A stretch of DNA of 64,000 nt from Gossypium raimondii (GCF_025698545.1 NC_068567.1:60834705-60898704), one strand, 5' to 3'; positions 1-12,790 are shown, counted from the stretch's first letter. Translations and numbers: made by a program. Notes: generated by a model not told the origin, from the letters alone.

Positions 1-163
1 ATTTTCCTTATTTACATATTTTTCAAAATAAAAAAATAAGGGATAGGAAATGATACAATTATAGTAGAAAGATTAAATTCGTTAAAAATATATAATACAG
101 GGACCTTTTAGAAATTTGACCAAAATTATTAAACAAACCAAACCATATCTGTGTATGACCGTG

Positions 164-171
164 TATATATA
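164..171 (+). promoter_or_regulatory. TATA box of the DUF1685 gene
   Basis: TATATATA lies about 150 bases upstream of the start codon at 317, a normal place for a plant core promoter. A 16-base sequence in the leader is duplicated with a 22-base period (about 188-203 and 210-225). Confidence 0.55.
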
Positions 172-316
172 GAGATGCAGATACTCACACTTTGGAGAAA
201 CGTACTAAACACTTTGGAGAAACGTCCCAAATTTTCCTTCTTCATTCCCCCCAACCGACCTCCAAAAAACCATAGCCGCCGTTGAAACAGCGGCTTGTGA
301 CGGCGCTGCTGAACTC

Positions 317-911
317 ATGCCGAAACGTTACCGTCCTCCGCCTCCACCACCTCCTCAACTACAACCACGGCCTTTATACAAGCAGCGTTCGTGGTCTCCC
401 GACGTGGAACGAGACGAGGCGTGGCTGAGACGGAAGGAAAGCCACGGCCACAGCCACGGCCACAGCCACGGCCTCCGCCGATCTCAGAGCTTCTCAAACG
501 ATGATTTGGAAGAGCTCAAAGGCTGCATCGAGTTAGGTTTCGGTTTCGAACCCGACTCGCCTGAATTGGATCCGAAGTTATCCGATACTTTACCCGCTCT
601 GCCGTTCTACTGTGCCGTCAACCGTCAGTACAGCTGTAGATTGTCGAGGACTTCGTCGGCATCTTCGATAGGATCTTTCAGTGACGCTGGCAGCACAAAC
701 ACCATAATTGATCAAGGTCAGTTTTAAGTTTAAAATAATTTTAAAATTTTCTTACTAAATTGAAATTAACCGTATTAAAATCAGGTCCTTGATTGTTTTA
801 TTTGAATTTCTTGATATAGGCGATGATCCTCAAACGGTAAAGACTAGGTTGCGACAATGGGCGCAGGTGGTGGCTTGCTCGGTGCAGCAAATTTCAGGGA
901 ATCCAAATTGA
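317..911 (+). CDS. DUF1685 family protein, two exons
   Basis: Exons are 317-716 and 820-911, giving 163 residues. The donor AAG|GTCAGT and acceptor ATATAG|GC join in frame so that the glycine codon is split and the reading continues GDDPQTVKTRLRQWAQ before TGA at 909-911. The conserved DUF1685 features are a Ser-rich motif (RRSQSFSNDDLEELKGCIEL, about residues 54-73), a Pro/Leu segment (LPALPFYCAV) and the C-terminal PQTVKTRLRQWAQVVACSV block. The N-terminus has a polyproline run and a GHSHGHSHG stretch coded by a 12-base repeat, which may bind metal or simply be slippage. Members are small plant proteins of unknown function. The family match comes from recognised motifs, and the intron boundaries are firm. 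Confidence 0.85.
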
Positions 912-1774
912 TTTGCCGTTGGAGGTTTTCTTGTATAAAAAGGATAATGGAATTTGATGTAATTAATTACATTTTCATTTAGGTTTATATAATTTATGAA
1001 TTTCAATTTTTTTTTTGTAATATATGATTTTCATTCCATTGTAATATAAATTTTGATCATTGCTTTTTGTGGTTTTGGACAACATTTGCCTTATCATTTC
1101 ATTGTAATCTAATTTTACTTATATATTAATATTAATCATTTTAATGATTATATATTTTAAAATAAAAATAATAAAAATTATTTACATGAAAATTTTGTAT
1201 CAAACTACATGGTTGATATAAAACTTTGGTTTTGAACTTATTTTAAAAAAAATCATTTTAAATTTAATCACGTAAAATTTGACGTGGCATTTAATTTAAT
1301 ATTTTTAATAACAAAATGATTTAAATGATATAATTTTGATAATTTAGGACGTAATTAAAATATTTTAAATTTTAAGAATTAATTTAAAATAAAAATGATG
1401 CTGGTGCAATTAACTATATTTGATTTTTTTTTTTGAATTACGTTTTATGTGAAGTTTTATAACGTCGAAATTTGAAGGTATTAATGTAGGGACCAAAATA
1501 TTTACGATATGATAAAGAGATTTTTGGTTAAATATATTCATGAACTTAGTAACGTCAATTTGGATTCTAAAATAGGAATATTTTTTGAGGGTCTAAAATG
1601 GTAATATTGAAACATGGAAAAAGAAAAACTTGTCAAATACTATAAGTGACGCATTTTGAAAATAAAAAGGAAAAAATTTTCTTTATTAAGGAATTAGAAA
1701 ATATAACTAATTAAAATATTCCTTGCCTAAGTTCGATTCCTTATCCTCACCTGTCAAGTAATTGAGTTTGTTTA
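912..1774. other. AT-rich 3' flank without a gene
   Basis: The DUF1685 3' UTR (to roughly 1070) is followed by AT-rich sequence with no coding sign. A short tRNA box-B-like string (AGTTCGATTCC, about 1731-1741) is the only structured motif seen. Confidence 0.5.
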
Positions 1775-2200
1775 AACACTGATGGGTCAGTTAGAGATGG
1801 AAAAGGTTTTGCAGTTGCGGAAGGAATTGCTTGTGATCAAAATGGAAAATGGATGCTTGGCTATAACAGATACTTGAGGAATTGATCTGTGTTGGATGCA
1901 GAATTATGGGGTATATTGGATGGTATGGCTATCTTGATCGATCGGGGTTATGTTAATATCTTAATTCAATCTAATAATCTTGAGGTAACTAAAATCATTC
2001 AAGAGTATTCTTCCGAGGGTTCCAATCTACGTTAATCAGAAGAATTCATCAACTTTTACTATAGTTCGGACAATGGAGCACATGTCACGTATCTAGTGAG
2101 GATAATTAGGATGCTGATAACCTTATCAAGCTAGTCCAAGATAGACGTCATGGTTTAAGAGTGTTTGAAGTATCCCCATTGGAGGGGAAGGTTTAGTTTT
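1775..2200 (+). pseudogene. RNase H (RVT_3-like) relic of a non-LTR retroelement
   Basis: In shifting frames the sequence reads NTDGSVRDGKGFAVAEG, then DAELWGILDGMAIL, then ILIQSNNLEV, then LVQDRRHGLRVFEVSPLEG. This is the plant LINE-associated RNase H domain: first catalytic Asp in NTDGS, Glu in DAELWG, and the position usually held by the third acidic residue (ETDS/QTDS) replaced by QSN. Several in-frame stops occur, for example after NRYLRN. It is a dead fragment with no reverse transcriptase attached. Confidence 0.7.
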
Positions 2201-2249
2201 TGTAACTTGTTCGCTTAACGTATTTATCCATAAAAAAAAAAAGTGGTTG

Positions 2250-2430
2250 ATTGAGTCTCAGCTTGATTGTCATTGGCATTGTTGCCAGTGCAGGAGGGCA
2301 TGGATTCGAGTACGTTGAAGCGTATTATTCTCCTATTTAAGGGTTTTGGGAAGGGCTATGGGTAATTCTAAACATTGTATCATAAAGAACATATATGATA
2401 AGAACCTATAATGAAATTAATGTTAAAAAA
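2250..2430 (+). repeat. tRNA-derived SINE-like repeat, copy 1
   Basis: Box A-like CAGCTTGATTG (2259-2269) and box B-like GATTCGAGTAC (2303-2313) start 44 bases apart, as in tRNA genes. The 3' body (GGGCTATGGGTAATTCTAAA, then an AAAGAAC..AAGAACCTAT tail) recurs at 27.3, 29.4, 46.2 and 53.2 kb, and the 5' half also at 45.5 kb. Confidence 0.6.
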
Positions 2431-4380
2431 AGTGACGATTTAAAAAAAAATAGTTTTGTTAACTTGAATTTAATAGCAAAAGCAACAAATCCAAGTTCCT
2501 TCTCTTTGTAAAAAAAAAAAAAAAACATTGATATATTCTATTCTATTAAAAAAGAGAAGTGTCGGTTTACCTGTTTTAAGACCGAAAGATAATTAGGGAA
2601 CACAGGATGACTGTTTAGTGCATTAGGGTTTTGAGTGGAGTGCAGTACTCCTACTAAGTGATATCTTAGGGTATTTATAAGAGAGGTAAGAGTCCTATGG
2701 AAGGCCTAACCAGGTCCAAATTGACAGGGATATAACAAAATACTTTAAGGCAAGCTACACCTAATGTCATAAAATTATTAGTAAGTTTATATTTCAATCA
2801 CTGAACTATTCAAACTTTTTCATTTAAGTCATTAAATTATTCAAAAGTTATTATTTAAGTCTTTGGGTTATTAAGCATTTTTTTTTCTAATATAAAAAAA
2901 TTCGGGTAGCAAGCTCCAAGCAACGATCGACGATCATACGATGGATAAGTACCCATCAACGAGTAGAATTAACATACCTTATATCCAAGTCGACATGACG
3001 GTCAATATTGAAGATTGGAGAAGTAGTGGGTTTTAGTTGTTTTATTTAAAAATTTTATATGAAAAGATTAAAATACAATAACACTTTTATAATAATATTT
3101 ATTACTTTCTTGAAAAAATAATTTGAGTCGATGTTTGTTTAACTCCTGATATCAAATTAGTCAAAAAATTTATATATTATTTTATAAATAAATAAAATAA
3201 TTTAAACTAGTTATTAAAAAATCCTCTAAACTATCACCTCTAAAAAAATCATATATTATTTTTAAAATACCAACATTTAAATGATAGATTTATGACACCT
3301 ATAACACGAGTGAAAAATATTACGTAACAAATATATTTATTAATAATTTACATAAAAACCAAATAATGCTTTAGTTGAAATAGTAAAGTTAAAGGTTTTA
3401 TATGCATTGTGTTTTTCCATTATGAGTAATTTTATTGATTTATAAACAAAATATAAAAAGATATAAATGCCCTCATGATAATTTAACTTATTTTATAAAA
3501 TGAATGGTTTTTTTAGTAATTTCGTAAATAAGTTGAGACTCGATTGATGTGTGACACCAAAGGCTTCATTGTAGTATAGATAAATATATAACTTTTACAT
3601 AAATTGTTTTATCCCACGTTGTGAATGTCACGTAATCTAATACTTTTGCCAACAACAGAAAGGAGAAAGCGATTAAAAATTAGGTGTTAGCATTTAAAGT
3701 TCAAAGTTCAAATCCCGACAATAACATTCCTTCTCTCAATTTTAATGTCCCACAAAACCAGGGACGAATTTAAGAGGGGCAGGCAGTTGCCTGACCCTCC
3801 CAAAATGAAAATCATGCAAATTATTTTTTATAAATAATAAAAATTTAAGTTAATATATAGTAAAATTATACTTTAATTTAACTCAAAAAATAAAATATAT
3901 TGTGTTTAATCCTTTAAAAAATGATTAAATAAGAAAATTTCTTAAATATTTATAATTCAATTCTGGCTTTTACTAAAAATAAAATTTAGGTTCGCCTTTA
4001 TTAAAAATGATATACATTTTAAGGTTTTTAAATAATAAAATAAATTATATTTAATACTCGATAATATATAACATAATATAATATCGATAAATTAGACGAG
4101 GACATACCATATAAATATTTAAAACTAAATTCACTTTTCACTTTTTTACTATGTATAATTAACTATCAAAATTGATAGCCTGACCGACTATCAATTAATT
4201 GGTCCATTCGGTTTAATTAAAATATTATTAAATAAATCAGAAAAATAAAAATTCGATTCAACTCATCCGTATTGATATGTAGGTCAATCGACACAACCTC
4301 TTTCTCAAGATTGTAATAAAATATTATTTAATAGACAGTTGCTTGTCACCTAATATTCCAGCATGCACTTCTTTCTCTTG
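2431..4380. other. Decayed repeat-rich intergenic DNA
   Basis: No gene is visible. The stretch contains MITE-like phrases typical of plants (ATTTAAGTCATTAAATTATT around 2820), a divergent copy of the 300 bp unit sequence that forms the array at 14-15 kb (about 3420-3600, with GTGTGACACCAA), a box-B-like GTTCAAATCCC at about 3707-3717, and a 'GGGGCAGGCAGTTGCC' relic near 3776. Confidence 0.4.
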
Positions 4381-4394
4381 GGATTCGGAAGAAT

Positions 4395-4463
4395 AAATAT
4401 CTGGTTGACAATTGCCGAAGATATTAAAGATGACGTGGCACCTATCTGATGTATTGACACGTG
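4395..4463 (+). promoter_or_regulatory. Evening-element-like and G-box cluster of the COR27-like gene
   Basis: AAATATCT (4395-4402) matches 8 of the 9 bases of the evening element, and its core AATATCT also occurs in reverse at 4419-4425. GACGTGGC (4432-4439) and CACGTG (4458-4463) are ACGT-core sites. A TATA-like CTATAAATT is at about 4538-4546. Evening elements and G-boxes are known controls of the COR27/COR28 family, which fits the broken gene downstream. Confidence 0.5.
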
Positions 4464-4569
4464 TAAAAAAGTCGCCATTTGGAGCCTTCATTGGCCCAAC
4501 ACCATCGCTATCTCGTTCCCTCGCGATTTTTTCCCCGCTATAAATTGAAAACCAATTTTCTTTTTCCCT

Positions 4570-7500
4570 TTCAAATTAAAAACAAATTCCACCTTTTTTG
4601 TTTTATAAAAAAAGAAAATAATCTCCGGCGGAGTTTTCCGTTTCCGGCTCCATATTCGAATCCTCTAAGGCTTGTGCAAGTGAGTTGACTCGGACGAACT
4701 GAGAGCGTCAGAGATTCTACCGCAAATGCAAGACTGGTAATCTTCCTTTCTAGTTGAATTTTATTTTTCATTTCAGTTATTGCTTTGCATGTGTTATTCT
4801 CAGTTTATAAATTTTAGTAGTTAGCTTTTAGTGATATGACATTGTGACCGCAGATTTTATTTTTTTGCGGCAATTGTTAAGGTTCCATTTTCAGTTAGAA
4901 AATCATATTAGGAAAAGATAAAGAGAAGAGAAGATCTATTTATTGAAGGATTTAGCTGATTTTTGTGTTTTTAATTGCTGAAAGAATGAAGATTATTTAG
5001 TATGTGTCTTTATAACCTTTAGTTTGCGCATCTATTTATATTCTGGAATAGGAGGTCACACAGGCTGTAGAGCACTTTTGAGTTGCTTTAAAATTTGAAA
5101 GCTACTGATCTTTTACTGAGAATCTCAGTTTTTATAATGCCAAATAGTTTTGTAATGAAATGGAAATTCGTATGTGAAATTTTAACTAATATATTTGTTT
5201 AGCACACATTACTGCTTGTTGTTTTTTGCTTTTTGGCCAACTACTGAATATTTGAATTATTTACTGGATCCTACTCTTTAAATGCCAATCATCAAGCAAA
5301 ATCTTGATGTGTAGCTGTGGTGATAAATTTTTTTGGAAATAACCACTGAAATATTATAATATGGATAATCAGAGTGGATTACCTTGTTAATTTGGATTTG
5401 CTTTTTCTTTCTAAATGTAAATTGAATTTCTAATTATTTTAGTTGTGAAGAAAGTTTTAGGGTTCTATTTCTCACTTTATCTAGATAGAATTGGCTGCAA
5501 TTTTGTTCAAGATTGGTCACCGATAGTTTTTGAATGGTATAATTTTTTCTTTTCTTGTTCTTTATGCTTCAGAAACTTTTTCAAAGTTTAGACAGTAGCT
5601 GTTTACCATTGGACAAGTCCACAAATACAATGGTGGATTCGGAGCAAAGGTTGAGTGGATAATCTATTCCGGATTCTTGTTTATATGCCATCAATCTTGA
5701 ATATATATGCTGATTGCTGAGGTTAAAATTCAAGGGCTTTTTTTGTGTGTGTGTGTGGAAAGGCTATGCATTATTCTGCTTGCCAATACTAAACATTTAA
5801 ATACAAATAGTGTATTAAGACAACCTTAATGGAAGAAGAGTGTTCGCTTGGATTTAATGATTATTAAATTGTCTTGATATTTCTTTTATCAGTTCCCCTC
5901 ATTGCTGTGTCTATGGATCATTATACTACGAAGCTATGGCACCAGACAGTCAAAGAGATTCCTTCCCGAACCACTCGTGTAGTCTTCTTCCTGCCTCCCA
6001 GTTAGACCCTATCTCGCTTTCCAAGTCTCATTTGAATGAGGCGCCGCCGCTACTAAATGCAACTCTCATTTCAACATTCTTTCTTCTCTATTGGAATTCC
6101 TTCTCTATCTGCCTAGAGAACCTCTCTTTCTACACCATGTGAACTTGACTCCTGAACACAGCCATTCCTCACCACTCTTCAACATGGCAGCAAGGTCTCT
6201 GTCACTGGCAGCACTCACACGACCACTTTGAAAGCTTTCATACATCATTCTAGGGTCATGGAGTTGATTATTCTCTTGAGAAAGAATTACACAAATATTT
6301 TTAATGATCACAAAAATATAGTTCTCTCTCAACATTTTCAGAACGCGATAACTCCCTCATTGTAAGTATGATATCATCACTTCCTTAATTCATTTAGTAA
6401 GGGATTCTTCTGCAGGTGATTAGGTTCCTTACTAAATTGCCTTGCTTATTAATTCTTCACTTGCTATCAATGTATATTTTCCTTGAACAACTTCAATACT
6501 GGATTCCTTCAGTTAGTATTGCAACTTTCTCTTGCACTAGCTAGCCTCCCAACCTAGGCTTGATTATTTGTTCAGCACCTTATTCATCTGTTTGCTAATG
6601 ATAAATCTATCTGAGAAATCCAAAAAGGTGAGGACAATTGGGTAAAACCTATCAGAATGATTCTTCAGCTGATTGAAGTCACTTTGGATTGGATGGTAAG
6701 TTAAAGAATGTCCTCTTGTTGTGGGAATCTCTTTGTTCTTTATTAGTTAAGCTTACTTAAATTATTAGATTTTTTCTCCGCCAATATTTGTTGTTTACTT
6801 TTCTCTTTATAGCTATAGCTCTCTTTTCCTTGTGTGTTTAGCTCTAACGTTCTCCTTTGTTGTTTTAATTTTTAACTCTGCAGGATCAAACTATGGTTTG
6901 GACAAATGAGAAGCAAATGCAACTCTTATCTTGATTTCTTAGAAGCATTATTTCTTAAGCAGTGGCATAGTTCTACGAATTTGCATGGTTCTCACTGAGA
7001 AGAGAAAACGTGGGAGCCTTGTGCAACCCCACAACTTCCAGCAAAAGGTCATAGATTTTCCCATCAGGTCGGACACTTAATCTGCTTATTATCTTCACAT
7101 GTTGTTTTTATTTCAATTAATTGCTTTGTGCAATAACTTATATAGTTATCTTGTCAGATTTTCGTTCTACAAGATGACTGCAGACCGAAAGATAAACTAT
7201 CAGAGTAATGACCCTTTGTTCGGCAGCACCCGCTGATTCTTGTGATATCATGGGATGTTCACGGTTACATCACTTACACCTGCAGGCAAAAGCAGCTCAA
7301 CTACATTTCCTCTTCCGAGAGAAATTGTGGTGCCCAATGATGGAATCTACATCTACTCAAGAAGTAATACAACTCACAAATCAGCAAGTAGTTCAGGGCA
7401 GCATCCCATATATCAGTTCTGCAATCACAGCTTGGGTAGCTGTACTGCTGGTAAATCTAATTAGGCTTCAATCTGCTGGTATATATATATATCTTCTCTT

Positions 7501-7930
7501 TATTCATTTCTAATACAAGTTTCAATATTCCATGCTAACTGAACTCGTGTATACTTTTGAACTTATGTGTGAACTTTGCCATGAACATTCATCATTTTCC
7601 TGATTACTGTGGAATATATTTAGATAAGAATGATTAGAGTTTTAATTTATTAATTTTTGCTTAGTTTTAGTATTTGATCTTTCATAGAGGTGTTAGATCA
7701 GAACTTGGTGGATGAAGACCAAGGAAAAAAGACCAGCAATATCCGGTGCAAAAAGCTTGAAGATGATGGCAGTTCTCGATGCTTCGAGCCACGGTCAAGT
7801 AAAACTTTAACTTTTTGCCTGCCACTTCATTTTATGTAAAAAAATTGTAAGTTTGTTTAAGACAATGTTTTACTTTACATGTTTGTATACCTCACATTTA
7901 TTTATCATCCATGAACTGAAACTCTTCTTC
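4570..7930 (+). pseudogene. COR27/COR28-like cold/clock-regulated gene, broken
   Basis: Three exon-like blocks carry the family's motifs. Block 6884-7067 reads VWTNEK, then after a frameshift NSYLDFLEALFLKQW (family: WTNEKH..YL..MEASFV.QL), then stops. Block 7158-7450 reads VLQDDCRPKDKLSE then stop, and in another frame a Ser/Thr-rich part ending HSLGSCTA. Block 7688-7797 reads EVLDQNLVDEDQGKKTSN (family: EVSDQNFV.E). GT-AG sites separate the blocks, and GCTG|gtaaat with catag|AGGTGTTA joins exactly to AEVLDQ. COR27-like proteins are small nuclear regulators of cold response and the clock. At least one frameshift and two stops make this copy non-functional unless the assembly is wrong. The first coding exon is uncertain; 5581-5650 may be part of it. 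Assignment is by motif memory. Confidence 0.6.
5890..6380. other. Unexplained block within the COR27-like gene
   Basis: This block is less AT-rich than the introns around it and is open on both strands for short runs: 5936-6142 on plus (68 codons) and 6105-6335 on minus (76 codons, with DRDLAAMLKSGEEWLCSG). No family was recognised. It is probably a captured fragment of another gene or a transposon insertion; direction is uncertain. Confidence 0.35.
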
Positions 7931-8159
7931 AGGTGAAAAGTGGGTACAATAGACAACTCAATCTTCAATAAAACATATGCAAAAGGAGAGAAGAAGAAAC
8001 TGGTGTGGAAGGGATGCTGCCCTGAGAGCTCTGTCTACTCATACATGTTGCCCGGTATAGCCGTTCACAATCGCAATTGCCTAAAATAAACTCTTCGAGC
8101 CAGTTCTTTCGTTTGGCTTCAAAAGCACTCTTTAGAAGTATTTTGCCAGTTTTGAATGG

Positions 8160-9780
8160 CAAAAACTCTTGTTTAGCATTGTTTTTGCTGCAAAAACAAT
8201 TACTTTTGAACAGTCAAAAGCAATGCTAAATACGGACACTCCCTCATACTTTGATCCCTACTAACCCTTCAGATATTCCACTAAACAGGGCCAAAGTAAA
8301 AGGCTGTTTAGGTTTTTCTTTTATACAACTCTTATTACTATCAATAACTTTTCTAAACTCTTAACTTGGAAGAAAAATGCAGTTCAGTGCGCGCAAGTGA
8401 TGGCCGTAACTAAGTTATTGAGCGTTAAGGCTCAATCGATTGTTCAGCTTAGCTTAGCAATTTTAACCCTTCTCACATAAGTCCTTTTCTTCCTCTACCT
8501 TAACTTCTTTTTTCATCCAAAAACAATTCTTGCAGTTCCAAACTCTTATAGTATTCTTTGTTTCAACTTGTGGAACAACATCTATCCCAGTTGTTTTCCT
8601 TTTCTATTGGTTTCCTTGCCTCAAGCATTGCCATCTACTTTCATCTTCCACCCCTAAAAATATGCTGTTGATATCGCCAGCATCGATGGAGGTGAATGCC
8701 GGAAGTTTAGACCCTGGTCCAAGAGTGGATCAAGAGCAATGTTGTTGGAATTGGTCACTTGGGCTAGGGATCGACTGGTTTGCTGGTTGATATTAGATTG
8801 GGTTTTGAGCAGTCAGGCTGGGAATTGATCGGCGTGTCGGGCTGAGAGTCGACTGGTGTGCCGGTTGATATTAGATTGGGTTTTGAGCAAACCGCTAGAA
8901 ATCGCCATTGAATCATCAAAAAACCAATTGAACAACTTTTTTAAATATTTTTCCAACTTATTAGTCCAAAAATCCAGCATAAAACCAAAAATTGGGTTGG
9001 ATTTTACCGCTTTTGTGTTAATCAATTTTATAGAATTTTCCCCTATTTTTATGAGTTCTTTTAAAAAAATTTAGATCAAACAGTTTAGTTAATTACCGAT
9101 CTTTTTCTTATTCTTAAAATGTTTAGGGAAGTAATCGCCTTCGATAAAATTTGAACATCGAGATAATAACTCTCGTTGGGTCAAGTTTTGTGAATGAAAG
9201 AAAATAATATTAGTAGATTTAAGGGTTTGAACTAATCCGATTTTAAGTATAGATAAAAACTTCCCATAAAGATGGAAGGAAGGATTGAAGTTAGAAAGGT
9301 TGATATCATGAAAATGTAATTAAAGAAAGAGTCATTGCATGTCACAGGTTTCGAAAAGAGCTAATGAACCATTCATCATATGGGAATATTTGGCAAGATT
9401 CGAATCTTGGTAGACCTTGATTGTTGGGAAAGTTTTCAAAGGGTTAAAGTAAAAGTATTTGGAGTATTTGTGGTGAGAGTTGAATTGTAATATCTTCATT
9501 TACTAAAATAATCTGACAAATTGGTATTTATACATTAGATCAAATAGGAAGTTAGTATTTTGTTAAAAAATCTTTCGTTTTTATTATTGAAAATTAGTTC
9601 TTGTATATTAATATGTTGCATGTAATTGTCTTATCGATCTAGTTAGTTTTTAACTGTATAAATGAATAAGATTTTTTTTTTGATGTAACGGATATAGATT
9701 ATCTTATTTATTTTCTGAATAGGAAATATAAAATATAATCCGATTGTTAAGGTGTTCATGGTATTTTTATTATTACATGT
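8160..9780. other. Repeat relics, no gene
   Basis: This holds a 41-base direct duplication (8771-8811 and 8849-8889, period 78) with GACTGGTTTGCTGGTTGATA-type sequence. It belongs to a dispersed family also seen near 36.5 and 54.5 kb (motifs like GAACCGATTGGATCAGTT). The rest is AT-rich without signals. Confidence 0.4.
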
Positions 9781-9866
9781 GTTAGTGTAATTTTCTTCTG
9801 TCAATGGTGACAACAAGATTCATGATGGGACTGGAAACTATCAAATAGTGCAACCACAAGTGCCCT

Positions 9867-9960
9867 AATCGATACGTATCTCTCGTTTGTGACAAGGAAA
9901 GATGGAAAGCATGAATCGATACGTAGCTCTGGTTTGTGACAAGGAAATATGGAAAGCATG
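9867..9960 (+). repeat. 47 bp tandem duplication
   Basis: Two adjacent 47-base copies (9867-9913 and 9914-9960) both begin AATCGATACGTA and end GGAAAGCATG, with only a few differences. Short ORFs across it are a by-product. Confidence 0.8.
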
Positions 9961-11672
9961 GGTCAGCCGATGTTAAAACAAAGACAACGGTGGGCAAATT
10001 CAGGGATTGGTGTTGCCTGATTTGCTTGGGAATGGGATTTAATATAGTGACTTCACAATCATTATTATATATATTCATTTTTATGGGGGTTTTTAAAATA
10101 TTTCCTGTCATATTGTATTAATATTTATTACATCAATAATTATGAAATATATCATTACACCCACATCAAAAGATATAGTAAGGAAGTTTGATTTTTTATG
10201 AAGAAGTTTTTGAATTGTTGCCCAATTAGAATTGATGAATTCTTCGATTGGTTGATGTTGTTTTAAGTTAAGTTGGGATTTTGTTTCACTTAGTCGAGTG
10301 GTGGGCATAAGTTCAGATCTTGTCATGCACGGATGCACATTTCTTTTTGGTAGGTGAATATGTGTTATTTACGATATGATTTAAGTGATCTTTCTGTTTT
10401 GTTAACCGCTTCAAGTACTAAGCTTTTGTCAAAGTTAGGAGACAACTTTCGACTTGACATAGAAACAATATTAACCCCTTAAAGAGCTGATGGACGATAT
10501 TTCGTAACTCAAATGGTAGATTCACGTATTTGCACCTACTTATATCCCAATTCATTTCAGCCATCAAAAGAATTGAAAAGGAATTGTCAAATTGCAGACT
10601 AGTGAACAAACAAAGACTGGACCATAACAAAAACAAAATCAACCAATCCCCGGGATCGCTTTTGAATGTAGTCTTGGGCGCCATACATTGTGACCCTTTA
10701 CGAATACAAGCCACACAATATATATATATATATATACACACATACATACATGAAAGGTTCAGTTTATGCATAAACATTGTTGTAAAGAATCATCGAGCTA
10801 CCGAACCGATAACGACACAAATACCATAACTCGACATAGTTAATGTCCCCTAGAATTAGCCTCTTGGAGACTGTAACGCTTTCAAATGACCACATATGTT
10901 GCAATAATATGAGCTTTAGATATTGTCGAATATGATGTTAAATGTTAATCAATGGGGTTGGTCATTTAGTCTGCTAGTTTTTGAACTACTGTTCGCTTTC
11001 ATTTTTTTTCTTCTAATTCTTCACATCACTGTCTTATTGCTTTTCTATGAAATTTCCCAGTACAGGTGAAAACACTTTGATTGCTCATTTGCTTTCTTGG
11101 TGGGAAATTTAAGAACGAAAGGAAATGATCAGAGGTCGGGTTAGACACGGAATTGTTTAACAACTGATGATAAATACTAGCAATGTGGATGATTGAATTA
11201 AGGTTTTTAAATCAAAGGTATAAGCACAAGAAAGGGGTTTGCTTCCTTGGTTGAATGGTATAATTGCACTTTTAATGTCTCTCTAATGTAAATAATTCAA
11301 GTTAAGCCTTTTTTAGTGAAAAAAATTACAATTTTGGCCCCTTTCGAGAGTTAAAAATTCAATTTAAGCCACTTTCAAGACAAAGTTTTCAGCTTGGGAC
11401 CCTCTATTTTTTTTTTTTAAGTTTTATCTCATCTCCCTTCACATAATTCTTAACTTTACCCTTAAGTGGATTTAATTTCTATCACCTTAATTATGACTAA
11501 ATGTCAAACTTTATTCACCCTAAAAAAGCATGGGAGTAAAGTTAAAATTTTTAATGATCCTTGAATTAATGATGATGGCAATTTTTAGTGGATGTCGTCC
11601 TAATTGAGGGGTATGCTCATCTAAAAGCTTGTGATTTATTTCATTCTAATGGGAAGTCATAGGACACAAATA
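9961..11672. other. Intergenic DNA with a TA/CA microsatellite
   Basis: No gene is seen. A (TA)n-(CA)n tract runs from about 10719 to 10752. From 11260 to 11640 are MITE-like phrases ('aattttggcccctttcgagag', 'ttaagccactttcaagac'). Confidence 0.4.
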
Positions 11673-12340
11673 TTGTAATACCCTTTGCCCAACCCGATCG
11701 TTGAGTCTGAGTTATAGAATGCTACATCCGTTGTCGGAGCAATTATCGTCAAACATATTTTAATTATATTATTTAAACGAACATTCATGTCTTAAACATG
11801 TTCATAATATGATATAAATTAACTTTGGGCCTTAATCGAGCTTATAAAAGCTCTTTTATTCACTTGAGCACGAAATAGGAATAAATTGTAAAGTTTTGAA
11901 AATTCAGGGTCAACGTCGTGGCGTTGCGAAATAGTTTGTCATATCACGACATCAGGCCACTCGATGTCGCGACATCACATATTATCGGCCAGCGTTGCGA
12001 CGAGAAAATGTGGTTGTCAGACGAAAACTTTGTTTTTGGAACAAATTAAGCCATTTGCACATTTACCTACACAAGATCACTTCAAAAACATACCAGACAT
12101 CACACATAAACCAATTCAAATCAATCAACCCAATATGCCACAATTTGGCACTCAAACATACCAATTCAACTTATACAATTATGCCTTTTAGCCTTTCAAA
12201 ACAAACACTTTTCCATTCCATTTCATGTACAACTATGCCATTTAAATACCATCCAAAATGTCACAGCATAATATTAAAACCAACACATATTCATATAGGT
12301 ATTAACTTTATCAAAGATGGTTCAACTAAAACTATTATTT
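11673..12340 (+). repeat. Decayed gypsy LTR fragment
   Basis: It opens TGTAATACCCTTTGCCCAAC, close to the start of long gypsy LTRs (TGTAACACCCC), and holds GTCGCGACATC-type sequence (about 11966-11976) common in such LTRs. No matching second LTR or internal region was found. Confidence 0.45.
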
Positions 12341-12360
12341 TAGGTTAACAAAGCAACACC

Positions 12361-12790
12361 TATGTACATGGTGGGCATATGGGATGAGGCACAATTGTGC
12401 ATAATGAGGAAGGCTGATCCTTTCATGGTAAAAACTTTGGCAGCTAATGAGGCTCAGTCTTTGCTTCGATCATGCCACGTGGATGACATTGTTCTTGAAA
12501 CCGATAGCCAAAGGCTGTGACAAGCTCTCTGATCTTCTAAAGGCTTAGGGCATTTCTGATTCCGAGATATTATTATTGGATTGTCATCATATTATTTCAG
12601 ATTTTCATTCTTTACTTGTCCATTGGATTCGTATGGACGCTCATACATTGGCAAGAGTGGCTTTATTGAAAGCGAACTATTATGATTCTTTGTTGGTATT
12701 GTCAATGCTGATAGATTGGAGCATTTGGATGAAATGTATATAAGGTAAGCCTGTTGGCTTAGGTATAGTTGTGCACTGTCTTCCAATATT
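12361..12790 (+). pseudogene. RNase H relic of a non-LTR retroelement (second copy)
   Basis: The frame reads IMRKADPFMVKTLAANEAQS, then VDDIVLETDSQRL and a stop, then after shifts LLVHWIRMDAHTLARVALLK. These are the Glu, ETDS Asp and DAHTLAR blocks of the plant RVT_3-type RNase H domain. Stops and frame changes show it is dead. It abuts the LTR fragment on its left. Confidence 0.65.

Noticed and set aside
4479..4771. Short ORFs on both strands near 4.5-4.8 kb
   Set aside because: They span the TATA box and leader of the COR27-like gene and have no family features.
10418..10829. ORFs of 99-119 codons on both strands
   Set aside because: They run through the TA/CA microsatellite and have no recognisable domain.
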